DNA of 64,000 bases from Spirochaeta thermophila DSM 6578 (lineage in GTDB: Bacteria; Spirochaetota; Spirochaetia; Winmispirales; Winmispiraceae). The translations under genes were made by a program, and so were the position numbers. Shown piece after piece: positions 18,027 through 27,157 of the stretch; position 1 is the stretch's first letter; each line of letters opens with the position of its first letter. Location: assembly GCF_000184345.1 (NCBI RefSeq), contig NC_017583.1, positions 1,178,001 through 1,242,000 on the forward strand, read 5' to 3'. The notes under the pieces were generated by a model that was given only the letters and a program-made list of their open reading frames with translations, searched no databases and was not told the origin of the DNA.

Positions 18027-19592
18027 ATGGGTGTCTGGAACAGGGAGTATGTGGATGTGGTGGTGCTGGGATCGGGGCTCGCAGGGCTCAGTGCCGCCGT
18101 GGCTGCCGCCGAGGAAGGTCTCGATGTCCTTGTGGTCACCAAGGAGGATAATCCTCTCGAATCGAACACATACCTGGCGCAGGGGGGGATCGTATACCGG
18201 GGGGAGAACGATTCTCCCGACCTTCTCATGAGGGATATCCTTGAAGCAGGGGCCTACTACAATCTCAAGGAGGCCGTCCGGTTGGTTGCTGAAGAAGGCC
18301 CCAAGATGGTGGAAGAGTATCTCATAAAACGGGCGGATGTTCCTTTCGACACCACAACGGACGGATTCGATTTCACCAAGGAAGGGGCCCATTCTCTGAG
18401 GCGTATTCTTCATGTGAAGGACGAGACGGGAAAGAGCATCCAGGAGCACTTCCTCGCCTATGTGGGTTCGAATCCGCACGTGAAATTCCTCTCCGGCTAC
18501 ACGGCAATCGATCTCGTGACGAACAGCCACAACTCTCTGGACCCCGAGGAACGGTATCGCAGATCCCGGGTGGTAGGAGTGTATCTTCTGAATCCGGAAG
18601 GTGGGGTCGATCTCGTCTTCACCGGGGCGGTGGTACTTGCCACCGGCGGGGTCGGTAATCTGTTTCTTCACACCTCGAATCCTCCGGGAGCCACGGGTGA
18701 TGGAGTGGCGATGGCCTCCCGTGCGGGAGTCCCGGTGATCAATGCCCATTTCATCCAGTTTCATCCCACTGTGCTGTATCATAGGGACTTCAAGCGAATG
18801 CTCATCACAGAGGCCTTTCGAGGGGAAGGTGCCCGCCTGATGAACCATTCGGGCGAGTACTTCATGGAGCGCATACATCCGCTCAAGGATCTGGCTCCCA
18901 GGGATGAAGTGGCCCGGGCCATCTACCGGGAGATGGAGAGGGAGGGGACGGAGTATGTGTTCCTCGATGCGAGAGACCTCTCCGTGGATGTGAGGACGCG
19001 ATTCCCTTACATCTATCAATCCTGTCTGCAGCTCGGACTGGACATCTCGAAGGACCCCATCCCGGTGGTCCCTGCAGCCCACTATTTCTGTGGAGGAGTG
19101 AAGGTGAATCTCGATGGGCGGACGGAACTTCCGGGACTCTATGCCGTGGGGGAGTGCGCCTGCACCGGGGTTCACGGAGCCAACAGGCTGGCCTCTGTTT
19201 CGCTCCTGGAGGCGCTCACCTTCGGCATCCGTGCCGGTAAGGACATCGCCCGTCGACATTCCCGCCCCTCTCGACGCCTTCAGAGGAGCATACCTGATTG
19301 GGTGTTCCCCCCTCAAGAGGAGGACGTGGATCCGGTGCTGGTGAAGAGCGATCTCAAGTACCTCAGGTCTCTGATGTGGCACTATGTGGGGATCATCCGG
19401 ACATCCAAGCGTCTCAACAGGGCGCTCGCCGATATCAACTACCTCCAGCATCGAGTCGAAAGCTTTTACAAGAAGGCGAAGGTGAGAAGGGATATCGTCG
19501 AACTGCGGAATGCGGTTCTCGTGGCTCGAATCATCGCCCAGTCGGCGGTGTCTCAGCAGGTATCGGTAGGGTGCCACTATGTGGAGCACTAG
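18027..19592 (+). CDS. nadB: L-aspartate oxidase
   Basis: FAD enzyme oxidising L-aspartate to iminoaspartate for quinolinate synthesis. 521 residues. N-terminal FAD motif VLGSGLAGLSAAVAA, then TYLAQGGI, the RRILHVKDETG segment and ATGGVGNLF. The HPTVLY block, REGAR-equivalent FRGEGARLMN and C-terminal GVHGANRLASVSLLEA complete the flavoprotein fold. Located 8 nt after nadC. The 3' end overlaps the ispE start by 14 nt. Confidence 0.95.
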   Translation: MGVWNREYVDVVVLGSGLAGLSAAVAAAEEGLDVLVVTKEDNPLESNTYLAQGGIVYRGENDSPDLLMRDILEAGAYYNLKEAVRLVAEEGPKMVEEYLIKRADVPFDTTTDGFDFTKEGAHSLRRILHVKDETGKSIQEHFLAYVGSNPHVKFLSGYTAIDLVTNSHNSLDPEERYRRSRVVGVYLLNPEGGVDLVFTGAVVLATGGVGNLFLHTSNPPGATGDGVAMASRAGVPVINAHFIQFHPTVLYHRDFKRMLITEAFRGEGARLMNHSGEYFMERIHPLKDLAPRDEVARAIYREMEREGTEYVFLDARDLSVDVRTRFPYIYQSCLQLGLDISKDPIPVVPAAHYFCGGVKVNLDGRTELPGLYAVGECACTGVHGANRLASVSLLEALTFGIRAGKDIARRHSRPSRRLQRSIPDWVFPPQEEDVDPVLVKSDLKYLRSLMWHYVGIIRTSKRLNRALADINYLQHRVESFYKKAKVRRDIVELRNAVLVARIIAQSAVSQQVSVGCHYVEH

Positions 19593-20487
19593 GACGAGAG
19601 GTGGAAAGCTCTGGGATGCCCTGGTACTCTCCCCTGCCAAAGTGAACTTCCACCTCGAAATACTTGACACGAGGGAGGATGGTTATCATAATATACGATC
19701 GATATTCCAGACGATATCCATATTCGACAGGATATGGATTCGTTCTTTGACAGACGCGGAAGAAGATGTAGTGGATGGTGTTCCGGCCACTCCTGAAGAG
19801 AGTACTGTTCACAGGGCAGTCCGGATCTTCAGAGAGGCGACGGGGTGGAGAGGATATGTTCATGTCAAGGTGGAAAAACGCATCCCTTCCGGGGCAGGTC
19901 TCGGCGGGGCTTCGAGCAATGCTGCTGCCGTGCTGAGGGTGCTCGATACCCTCACGGGAGTCGGTTTGGGAGAAGAGCGACTCGCTGAACTCGGACTGGA
20001 GGTGGGCAGCGATGTTCCCTTCTTTTGTCGTGCTCCGGCCGCCCTCGTGGAGGGAAGGGGGGAGGTGATCCGTCCGGTGAAACCCAGAGACGACTTCTGG
20101 CTCCTGTGTGTGGCACCTGGATTTCCCATATCCACCGTGCAGGCGTACGCACTTTACGATGAACGGAAAGAGGTCGTGATGCACGAGGGGTTGTCCCCGA
20201 GGCGGATCGTGAAGTCCTATGAGATGTACGCTCCAGAAAAATGGGGGTTTCGCAATGCGTTTTTCGACGTACTCGTTCCCCGATATCCTCTCCTCCAAGA
20301 TATCGTGCAGGGCTTGGGTGAGTTAGGGGCCCTCTACGCGAACGTCTCAGGTAGTGGGAGTGTGGTGTACGGGGTTTTCCCCTCCTTTGCCGATCTCGTG
20401 AGGGCGGATGCTGCGATGGTTCGACAGGGTTATGAAACCTATCGAGCTCACCCCCTGAAACGGTTGCCTCGTGTATGGTGCGCCTGA
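19579..20487 (+). CDS. ispE: 4-diphosphocytidyl-2-C-methyl-D-erythritol kinase
   Basis: GHMP kinase of the MEP isoprenoid pathway. 302 residues. SPAKVNFHLEI (N-terminal motif), REDGYHNIRSIFQ (substrate), the ATP-binding GAGLGGASSNAAAV (about residue 111), GSDVPFF and the C-terminal VSGSGSVVYG motif are all present. The chosen ATG overlaps the nadB end, with AGGGTG upstream. Shows that this organism uses the non-mevalonate route. Precedes spoVG, as in many Gram-positives. Confidence 0.95.
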   Translation: MWSTRTRGGKLWDALVLSPAKVNFHLEILDTREDGYHNIRSIFQTISIFDRIWIRSLTDAEEDVVDGVPATPEESTVHRAVRIFREATGWRGYVHVKVEKRIPSGAGLGGASSNAAAVLRVLDTLTGVGLGEERLAELGLEVGSDVPFFCRAPAALVEGRGEVIRPVKPRDDFWLLCVAPGFPISTVQAYALYDERKEVVMHEGLSPRRIVKSYEMYAPEKWGFRNAFFDVLVPRYPLLQDIVQGLGELGALYANVSGSGSVVYGVFPSFADLVRADAAMVRQGYETYRAHPLKRLPRVWCA

Positions 20488-20524
20488 TGTGATCGGGCGA
20501 TGATCCAGCATAAGGAGTGGCTCT

Positions 20525-20827
20525 ATGGAAGTTACTGACATCCGGATAAAGAGAGTGGAGGGGGGAGGGAAACTCAAGGCGTACGTCACGGTCACCTTTG
20601 ATGATTGCTTCGTGGTGCACAACATAAAGGTCATCGAGGGGAGGACTGCGACGTTTATCGCCATGCCGAGCAGGAGGACGCGGAACGGGGAGTATAAGGA
20701 TGTAGCTCATCCGATCAAGGCCGATTTCCGGGAGAAGCTTCAGGCCGATATCCTCTCCATGTACGAGCGGATGGGGGAGCGTGAGGAGATCTCGATGGCA
20801 GATGAAGCTCCCCAGGCGGGAGTATAG
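20525..20827 (+). CDS. spoVG: SpoVG family nucleic-acid-binding regulator
   Basis: 100 residues with family signature [11 protein letters not shown], then [17 protein letters not shown] and FIAMPSRRT. SpoVG proteins bind DNA and RNA site-specifically and regulate virulence or cell-surface genes in Borrelia, Staphylococcus and others. Ribosome site AAGGAG lies 8 nt before ATG. Targets here are unknown. Confidence 0.95.
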   Translation: MEVTDIRIKRVEGGGKLKAYVTVTFDDCFVVHNIKVIEGRTATFIAMPSRRTRNGEYKDVAHPIKADFREKLQADILSMYERMGEREEISMADEAPQAGV

Positions 20828-20854
20828 GACTATATTCCATACGTGTCTCATCTC

Positions 20855-20926
20855 TGGGACGTCGGCAAGTGGTAAGCCACCGGGTTTTGGTCCCGGCATT
20901 CGCAGGTTCGAATCCTGCCGTCCCAG
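20855..20926 (+). tRNA. tRNA-Gln (anticodon TTG)
   Basis: A 72-nt cloverleaf: acceptor TGGGACG/CGTCCCA, D arm with AGTGGTAAG, anticodon stem CCGGG/CCCGG around TTTTGGT with anticodon TTG, and T arm GCAGGTTCGAATCCTGC. Discriminator base G. CCA is not encoded, so the CCA-adding enzyme at 45080-46465 is needed. It sits between spoVG and rplY. Confidence 0.95.
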
Positions 20927-20991
20927 CTTTCTGCAGTAGTGTACATGTGAGTACTCAATCAATTATGTAATTTCGAAGAAGGGAGTGAGTC

Positions 20992-21621
20992 GTGAAAAAG
21001 ACCAAATTGACTGCGATCGTGCGAACGGCACAGAAGAAGACCGAGGCAAAAGCCCTTCGGCGGGAGGGTAAGATCCCTGCCGTGATCTATGGGGGAAAGG
21101 ATCAGGTGCCTGTAGCGCTCGATGCGAGGGAGTTCCATAGGACTTTTCACGGAACCGTTGCCGAGAATGTCATCGTGGACCTTTCCTTGGAAGGCAAAGA
21201 GACGCGGCAGGTCCTCATAAAGGATTATCAGTACGATCCGATCCGAGGGCAGTATATTCATCTCGATTTCATGGAGATCAATCCCGAGAAGAAACTCAAG
21301 ACACATGTTCCCATCCACCTCGAGGGCACCCCCGAAGGGGTGAAGAAGGGAGGACTCCTGGAATTCTTTGTGCAGGAACTGGAAGTCACCTGTCTTCCGA
21401 AGGATCTTCCCGAGGCGATTGTACTGGATATCTCGTCTCTCGAAGTCGGCGATTCCCTCCATGTACAGGATATCCAGGCCCCGGATGGCGTGGAGATCCT
21501 CAATCCTCCGGATCAGACGGTGGTGGCTGTCGGTCACGCGGTGAGCGAAGTCGTCGTCGAGACACCTGAAGCGGTCGAGGAAGAGGGCGGTGCCGCTGTC
21601 TCCGAGGAATCCGAGGACTGA
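20992..21621 (+). CDS. rplY: 50S ribosomal protein L25/general stress protein Ctc
   Basis: 209 residues, the long (Ctc/TL5) form with an N-terminal 5S rRNA-binding L25 domain (AKALRREGKIPAVIYGG) and a C-terminal beta domain (HVPIHLEGTPEGVKKGG). An acidic Glu-rich tail follows. Start codon is GTG, preceded by AAGGGAGTGAG. Followed by pth, a widespread pairing (ctc-pth). Confidence 0.95.
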   Translation: MKKTKLTAIVRTAQKKTEAKALRREGKIPAVIYGGKDQVPVALDAREFHRTFHGTVAENVIVDLSLEGKETRQVLIKDYQYDPIRGQYIHLDFMEINPEKKLKTHVPIHLEGTPEGVKKGGLLEFFVQELEVTCLPKDLPEAIVLDISSLEVGDSLHVQDIQAPDGVEILNPPDQTVVAVGHAVSEVVVETPEAVEEEGGAAVSEESED

Positions 21622-21638
21622 GTTGAGGAGCGAGCACC

Positions 21639-22217
21639 CTGGCTCCGCCGTACTATATCGTCGGTCTTGGTAATCCCGGTAGGCGTTATGCGCTCACACG
21701 GCACAATGTAGGGTGGTGGACCGTGGAGCGCATAGCGTCCACCCATCTGCATGCCCCTTTCAAGGAGAAAGCTCTGTGGGCTGAGGCCCGAGGGACGATC
21801 AAGGGGCGGGAGGTGGTCCTCATAAAACCCCTCACCTACATGAACAGATCCGGTGCGATCTTCTCACATCTGCTCGTTGATCGAACGTGGCTTCCGTGGC
21901 ATCTCGTCGTGGTGTGCGATCAAGTCGATCTCACGCCGGGAAACGGCAGGTTAAGGATCGGAGGGGGACACGCAGGACACAACGGTCTCAAATCGATCAT
22001 TCAGCACCTCGGTTCTCCTGACTTCGTCCGGTACTATGTGGGGGTGGGACGTCCTCCAGAAGGGGAGGACCTCGCGGACTATGTGCTCTCTGTGCCTCCG
22101 CGGGAAGAAAGGGAGAGGATCGAGGAAACGGTACTCCGTTTTGTGGAGCATCTTCCCCGTCTCATCGAGGAAGAGGTGGAGAGTGTCATGGAGGTCCTCA
22201 ACCGGCGGTACTACTGA
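21639..22217 (+). CDS. pth: Peptidyl-tRNA hydrolase, apparently with a CTG start codon
   Basis: Recycles peptidyl-tRNA by cleaving the ester bond. 192 residues. The conserved N-terminus YYIVGLGNPGRRYALTRHNV, with the catalytic His in RHNVG, is encoded from 21651. The only in-frame stop upstream is TGA 21624-21626, and no ATG, GTG or TTG lies between it and this motif. CTG at 21639 has GAGGAG (21625-21630) 8 nt upstream and is the best start. The GTG at 21723 would delete the active site. Later motifs PLTYMN and GGHAGHNGL are normal. Stop overlaps tilS by one base. Confidence 0.9.
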   Translation: MAPPYYIVGLGNPGRRYALTRHNVGWWTVERIASTHLHAPFKEKALWAEARGTIKGREVVLIKPLTYMNRSGAIFSHLLVDRTWLPWHLVVVCDQVDLTPGNGRLRIGGGHAGHNGLKSIIQHLGSPDFVRYYVGVGRPPEGEDLADYVLSVPPREERERIEETVLRFVEHLPRLIEEEVESVMEVLNRRYY

Positions 22218-23635
22218 TGCTCGAAAAAGTGTACACCTTTTTCAAGGGATTCGATCACGTGGAAGGAGCGGTGGTCCTCGTCGCTTGTTCGGGAGGGCCT
22301 GATAGTACCGCGCTCCTCCACTCCCTCTTCCTCCTTCGCCAACGATTGAACCTGACTCTCAAGGTGGTGTATCTCGATCACGGGATACGCCCTCGGTCGG
22401 AGCGGGATCAGGAGTATCGGTTCGTGATGTCTCTGGCGGAGACCCGTGACCTCCCCTCGCATATCAAGCGGCTCCCCGAAGGATGGATCCTCCATCGTGC
22501 GAAGGCTTCGAAGAAGAGTGTGGAAGAGGTGGCCAGGGAGGAGCGCTATGCCTTCTTCGAGGAACTCCTCTCGAAAGGCGAAGGAGACTACGTGGCCCTC
22601 GGTCACACGCGGGATGATCAGGTGGAGACCGTCGTCTTTCGCTTCCTTCGGGGATCGGATCCTCTCGCCTTGAGGGGGATGTCACCCGTACGCGACCGCT
22701 ATCTCCGTCCTCTTCTCTCCTGTTCGAGGAGTGAGGTTCTTTCCTTCCTGCAGGAGCAGGGGCTCTCTTATCTCGAGGATTCCTCAAACGAGAAGGATTC
22801 CTACGATCGCAATTTCTTGAGGATCCATGTCCTCCCGCTCCTCGAGAAGCGATTCCCCGGATGGACGAAGGCCGTCGTGGCGTTGAGCGAGAAGGCCGAG
22901 TTGTATCATCGTTATCTGGAGAGAAGAGTTCCTGTCGGGGAAATCCCCATCGAGGAGATCCCTTCCGGACTCAGGGTTCCCTTCCACCTCGTGTCGATGG
23001 CCGATCCCCTCGAGCGTTACCTCCTCTTCTACAGGTTGTACCAGGTGTTCATGAGTCGAGAGGGGTCATCCGAGGGTGAGGAATTGCCTTTCTGGCACAT
23101 ACGTCCGTATGTATGGCATCCGGAATCCCTGTGGGACGGGATAGTGGTGGGGAGAGGGGTCATGATGCGGCGGGAGGGTGAGTATCTCGTGGTGCGGTCC
23201 CATGTTGTCCTTCATGGAGAAAATGGGTATTTTGTAGTGATAGAAAAAGAAGGTGAGTTTCGACTTACCGACGAGTTGAGGATGGAGGTCCGATGTGGTC
23301 GACACATTCCCTTCGAGAAGGGAAGGCCTGGAGCGAATGAGATGGTTCTGCCTGTGGGAACGTATGTGTGCCGATCCAGAAAGGCGGGAGATGCGGTGGC
23401 GAGGGGGTCTCTCAGAAGGAGTGTGCATAAGGTTTTCCAGATGTGGAACCTTCCTCCTCACTTGAGATGTAGTATTCCCGTATTGGAAGCTCCAGGAAAG
23501 GGTATCGTAGCGATACTCGGGGGATGGGCGGGATATGAGGATATCTTTGCCGATCCGAACCCTGTCCCTTTCAAAGGAGACGAGGATGTACTGTATATCC
23601 GATTACACCATGTGGGAAGGAGCATTGAGCGGTGA
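22217..23635 (+). CDS. tilS: tRNA(Ile)-lysidine synthase
   Basis: Converts C34 of the CAU-anticodon tRNA-Ile to lysidine using ATP. 472 residues. PP-loop ATP site ACSGGPDSTALLH (about residue 24), then DHGIRP and ALGHTRDDQVET. The C-terminal TilS domain includes RKAGDAVARGSLRRSVHKVF. Overlaps pth at the start and ftsH at the end; the tilS-ftsH order is common. Confidence 0.95.
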   Translation: MLEKVYTFFKGFDHVEGAVVLVACSGGPDSTALLHSLFLLRQRLNLTLKVVYLDHGIRPRSERDQEYRFVMSLAETRDLPSHIKRLPEGWILHRAKASKKSVEEVAREERYAFFEELLSKGEGDYVALGHTRDDQVETVVFRFLRGSDPLALRGMSPVRDRYLRPLLSCSRSEVLSFLQEQGLSYLEDSSNEKDSYDRNFLRIHVLPLLEKRFPGWTKAVVALSEKAELYHRYLERRVPVGEIPIEEIPSGLRVPFHLVSMADPLERYLLFYRLYQVFMSREGSSEGEELPFWHIRPYVWHPESLWDGIVVGRGVMMRREGEYLVVRSHVVLHGENGYFVVIEKEGEFRLTDELRMEVRCGRHIPFEKGRPGANEMVLPVGTYVCRSRKAGDAVARGSLRRSVHKVFQMWNLPPHLRCSIPVLEAPGKGIVAILGGWAGYEDIFADPNPVPFKGDEDVLYIRLHHVGRSIER

Positions 23636-25491
23636 ATCAAGAACGCGATCCTAAACAGCCACAGTTCCAGTTCAATCCCAATAGCAATCGTTTTGCTCTC
23701 ATCTTTCTTTTTGCCCTCATTACCCTCTTTATCATCAGCTTTTTCTTTTCGAGCCAGAACACGGGCCTTGAGATCCCGTATTCCACCTTCCTCTCCTACT
23801 TGGAAGAGGGGCGGGTCGATTCGGTCACCATTCTCGACCAGTTCGAGATACGTGGTACACTCCAGAGCAGGGATGGTGAGAGGACCTTGTTCACCACCAA
23901 GATTCCCTACTATGACGATATGCTCATGCGCGAGCTCCGGGAGAAAGGGGTCCGAGTCTCTGGGGACGTGAAGGGGGTCTCTCCACTCCGTATCGTTCTC
24001 GAACTCATCCCATGGATCATCGGGTTTCTGTTCATATGGTTCATGTTCCGACAGATGCAGGTGGGAGGAAACAAGGCCTTTTCCTTCGGGAAGAGCAGGG
24101 CGCGCCAGTATCAGGACGGCAAGAAGGTGATGTTCGCCGACGTCGCCGGCCAGGAGGAGGCGAAGAACGAGCTCCAGGAAGTGGTGGAGTTCCTCAAGAA
24201 TCCTCACAAGTTTACCCGTATGGGCGCCCGTATCCCCAAGGGAGTGCTGCTCGTGGGGATGCCCGGGACGGGGAAGACCCTGCTTGCCCGTGCGGTGGCC
24301 GGAGAAGCCGGAGTGCCGTTCTTCCATATGTCCGGTTCGGATTTCGTGGAGATGTTCGTGGGAGTGGGTGCCGCACGCGTGAGGGACCTCTTCGATCAAG
24401 GACGGAAGCATGCCCCTTGCATCATATTCATCGATGAGTTGGATGCCGTGGGAAGGGTGCGGGGGGCAGGATATGGGGGGGGACATGATGAACGCGAACA
24501 GACCCTCAACCAGCTTCTCGTCGAGATGGATGGATTCGAGAGCAAGGAAGGGGTGATCGTGCTCGCGGCGACCAACCGCCCCGATGTCCTCGATCCGGCC
24601 CTTCTCAGGCCGGGACGCTTCGACCGTCAGGTTGTGGTGGACATGCCCGATGTGAAGGAGCGGGAGGCGATATTGCGCATTCATGCCCGTAAGGTTCCGC
24701 TCGGAGAGGATGTGGACTTCGAGCGGATCGCTCGCGGGACGGCGGGGACATCCGGGGCCGATCTCGAGAACCTGGTCAATGAGGCAGCCCTCCTCGCCGC
24801 TCGTAAGAACAAAGGTGTGGTGGAAATGGAAGACTTCGAGGAAGCGCGGGACAAGATCCTCATGGGAGTCGCCAGGAAGTCTCGAGTATTGAGCAGGGAA
24901 GAAAAGGAGAAGACGGCCTATCACGAGTCCGGTCACGCGCTCCTCCATTTCCTTCTCGAGCACGTGGATCCCCTCCACAAAGTGACCATCGTCCCGAGGG
25001 GGAGGGCGCTGGGAATGGCGGTCTCCCTTCCGGAAAAGGACGAGTACTCCAAGAGTAAGAGTTGGCTGATGGATCGCATAAAAGTCGCCTTCGGGGGTTA
25101 TGCGGCCGAGAAGATCGTGTATAATGAGACGACCACGGGGGCGAAAGAGGATATCAGACAGGCCACCGAGATCGCCAGAAGGATGGTGTGCGAGTGGGGG
25201 ATGAGTGAAACCCTTGGGCCCGTAGCCCTTGGACAGGAGGAGGAGCCCATCTTCATCGGCAAGGAGATCGCTCGGCATAAGGACTATTCGGAGGAGACCG
25301 CCCGCAAGATAGACGAGGAGATAAGGAACATCCTCACCTCTGCCTTGAACGAGGTGATGAATCTCCTGGGGGAACACAAGGAAAAACTCGACGTGCTCGC
25401 GAGAACTCTCATCGAGAGAGAGACCCTCACTGAAGAGGATATATGCGAGCTCCTGAATATGAGGCCCCGGCGGGTTCCGGGAGAAGCTTGA
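23632..25491 (+). CDS. ftsH: ATP-dependent zinc metalloprotease FtsH
   Basis: Membrane-anchored AAA+ protease for quality control. 619 residues. Two membrane segments (about residues 22-42 and 121-141) flank a periplasmic loop. The AAA domain carries Walker A GMPGTGKT (about residue 208), Walker [11 protein letters not shown] and the second region of homology [20 protein letters not shown]. Zinc motif HESGH is at about residue 430. Start is GTG 23632, overlapping the tilS stop, with AAGGAG upstream. Confidence 0.97.
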   Translation: MNQERDPKQPQFQFNPNSNRFALIFLFALITLFIISFFFSSQNTGLEIPYSTFLSYLEEGRVDSVTILDQFEIRGTLQSRDGERTLFTTKIPYYDDMLMRELREKGVRVSGDVKGVSPLRIVLELIPWIIGFLFIWFMFRQMQVGGNKAFSFGKSRARQYQDGKKVMFADVAGQEEAKNELQEVVEFLKNPHKFTRMGARIPKGVLLVGMPGTGKTLLARAVAGEAGVPFFHMSGSDFVEMFVGVGAARVRDLFDQGRKHAPCIIFIDELDAVGRVRGAGYGGGHDEREQTLNQLLVEMDGFESKEGVIVLAATNRPDVLDPALLRPGRFDRQVVVDMPDVKEREAILRIHARKVPLGEDVDFERIARGTAGTSGADLENLVNEAALLAARKNKGVVEMEDFEEARDKILMGVARKSRVLSREEKEKTAYHESGHALLHFLLEHVDPLHKVTIVPRGRALGMAVSLPEKDEYSKSKSWLMDRIKVAFGGYAAEKIVYNETTTGAKEDIRQATEIARRMVCEWGMSETLGPVALGQEEEPIFIGKEIARHKDYSEETARKIDEEIRNILTSALNEVMNLLGEHKEKLDVLARTLIERETLTEEDICELLNMRPRRVPGEA

Positions 25492-25513
25492 GCGAAGGAG
25501 GCCGTGGACGGGG

Positions 25514-27157
25514 GTGAAATCCAGATCGTTGCTCCTCTTCCTGCTCTGGGGAGGGTTGTGTGGTTCCCTTTTCTCGGAGGAAGAGCCCCTCTTTTCGAAG
25601 GTGGCGAAGATATATGCCCGGACCGCGGTCGATCTCTACGATGAGGGACATCTGGAGAGTGCACTTCAGATCGCGTTGAGGGGCCTGGACTTCTCCCAGG
25701 ATCTCCCCGATCTCTGGTTCGTCAAGGCAGCCGTTCTTTTCGACCGGGCGGGGAGGGGATGGGAGGTGCGGGATGCACTGGTGAAAGCCCTGAGTGCCCC
25801 TCTCGCGCCTGTATACGTGGAACCCCAACGGATAGAGACCCTCTATTTCAATGTGCTCTGGATGCAGAAGGAGTACCACCTGCTCGCTCGTCTTCTCCGG
25901 GATGAAGTCGCCTCCCGGGAGAGGGTTCCTTCCGAATGGTACAGGCTCCTGCTCATGGCCATGAAACGGACGGATGACCCCGACCTGGAAGCATGGTTCA
26001 CGCGAGCGCTGCACCTGTACCCTTCGGAGGAATGGTTCATCATAGGTTCCGCACTCCTGGGTGTGGGATCCCCTTCGCGGATGGTCTTCTCTGAAGGTGG
26101 GGATATCGCTCACCTGGAGAGTCTCGTACGGTTGTTCTTTGAAGAGGAGCGTGTCGAGCTTCTTCGTCCTTTGGTCACACGGTGGCGGAGGAACGGGGAG
26201 GCATCCTCCCTCCTCTCGGCCTTCGAGCTGGCACGACAACGTCCTCGGGATCCTCTCCTGTGGCAAGGTTTCCTCCATGAAGGGGGCTATAGGCAGAGGG
26301 AACTCCTCCTGTCCTGCACCCGTGGGGCCTCCCTCACGGAAGAGGAACGTGTCTCCCTGCGTGCATTCATAGAGGGAAGTCCCTGGTATTTCTGGGATAC
26401 CAACATGGACGGCATGCCGGAATATTCGATTCAGATGGAGAGGGGCAGTCCTGTGCGGCTCTCGTACGACGAGAATCAGGACGGTGCACCGGAACTGGAA
26501 GTGGTCTATCTCAATGGGAATCCTTCCTTCCTCGCTGTATATCCTGTGAGGGAACGGTTCTTTTCCGTGGAGTTCGCTCCGTACCCGTACATCTCACGAT
26601 GCTCCTGGAACACCGACACTGGGAAGTATATCCTCTCGCTCTCCAGCCTCTCTCAGGAATTGCCCATCAGGGGAATCCCTCACGGCGGTGCCGACTGGTA
26701 TCTCGCCGATTGGGGTGGGAGCCGTCCTTCCTTTTCTTTCTCCCTCGATGAGCTCTGGCGCCATGCCGTCTCGTTTGAGGAAATCAGGATCTCCGATGAG
26801 TTGCCCTGGCGGAAGTTTACCTTGGAGGGCCGGAAGATACTCAAACAGGAGCTTCGCCTCTACGGGGAAGAGGGATGGGATGTTCGTATATGGTATCGTG
26901 GGGGCGTTCCGTTCAAGGGCGAGCGCGATCCCGATGGGGATGGGATCTTCGAGATCGAGGACCTTTTCGATGCCGAAGGGAATCTCGTGGAAAGCACGGT
27001 GTCGGAAGAAAATCTCGGTTATCGCTACGAAGAGGCGGAATATCGCTGGTTCATGGAGAATGGGGGACCCACCCCCACTCTGCGGACGCCCTCACTGTTG
27101 GGTGACTCGTTCGATTTCATCAGCATGTGTGAGGAGCTGTATGATCATGGGAAATGA
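25514..27157 (+). CDS. Exported protein with TPR-like N-terminus and three acidic Ca-binding-like loops, function unknown
   Basis: 547 residues. A signal peptide (about 1-21, LLLFLLWGGLCGSLF) leads into a helical region resembling TPRs. Three Asp-rich loops follow: DTNMDGMPEYS, DENQDGAPELE and DPDGDGIFEIE. They look like EF-hand, dockerin or thrombospondin-3 calcium loops, each followed by a beta-hairpin-like segment with repeated GYR/YRG-type phrases. I do not recognise the family. Start is GTG 25514, with AAGGAGG about 11 nt upstream. The 3' end overlaps the next gene by 17 nt, suggesting a shared envelope function. Confidence 0.7.
   Translation: MKSRSLLLFLLWGGLCGSLFSEEEPLFSKVAKIYARTAVDLYDEGHLESALQIALRGLDFSQDLPDLWFVKAAVLFDRAGRGWEVRDALVKALSAPLAPVYVEPQRIETLYFNVLWMQKEYHLLARLLRDEVASRERVPSEWYRLLLMAMKRTDDPDLEAWFTRALHLYPSEEWFIIGSALLGVGSPSRMVFSEGGDIAHLESLVRLFFEEERVELLRPLVTRWRRNGEASSLLSAFELARQRPRDPLLWQGFLHEGGYRQRELLLSCTRGASLTEEERVSLRAFIEGSPWYFWDTNMDGMPEYSIQMERGSPVRLSYDENQDGAPELEVVYLNGNPSFLAVYPVRERFFSVEFAPYPYISRCSWNTDTGKYILSLSSLSQELPIRGIPHGGADWYLADWGGSRPSFSFSLDELWRHAVSFEEIRISDELPWRKFTLEGRKILKQELRLYGEEGWDVRIWYRGGVPFKGERDPDGDGIFEIEDLFDAEGNLVESTVSEENLGYRYEEAEYRWFMENGGPTPTLRTPSLLGDSFDFISMCEELYDHGK

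Noticed and set aside
17943-19670. 575-codon minus-strand frame opposite nadB
   Set aside because: Antisense shadow of nadB; no ribosome site and no domain.
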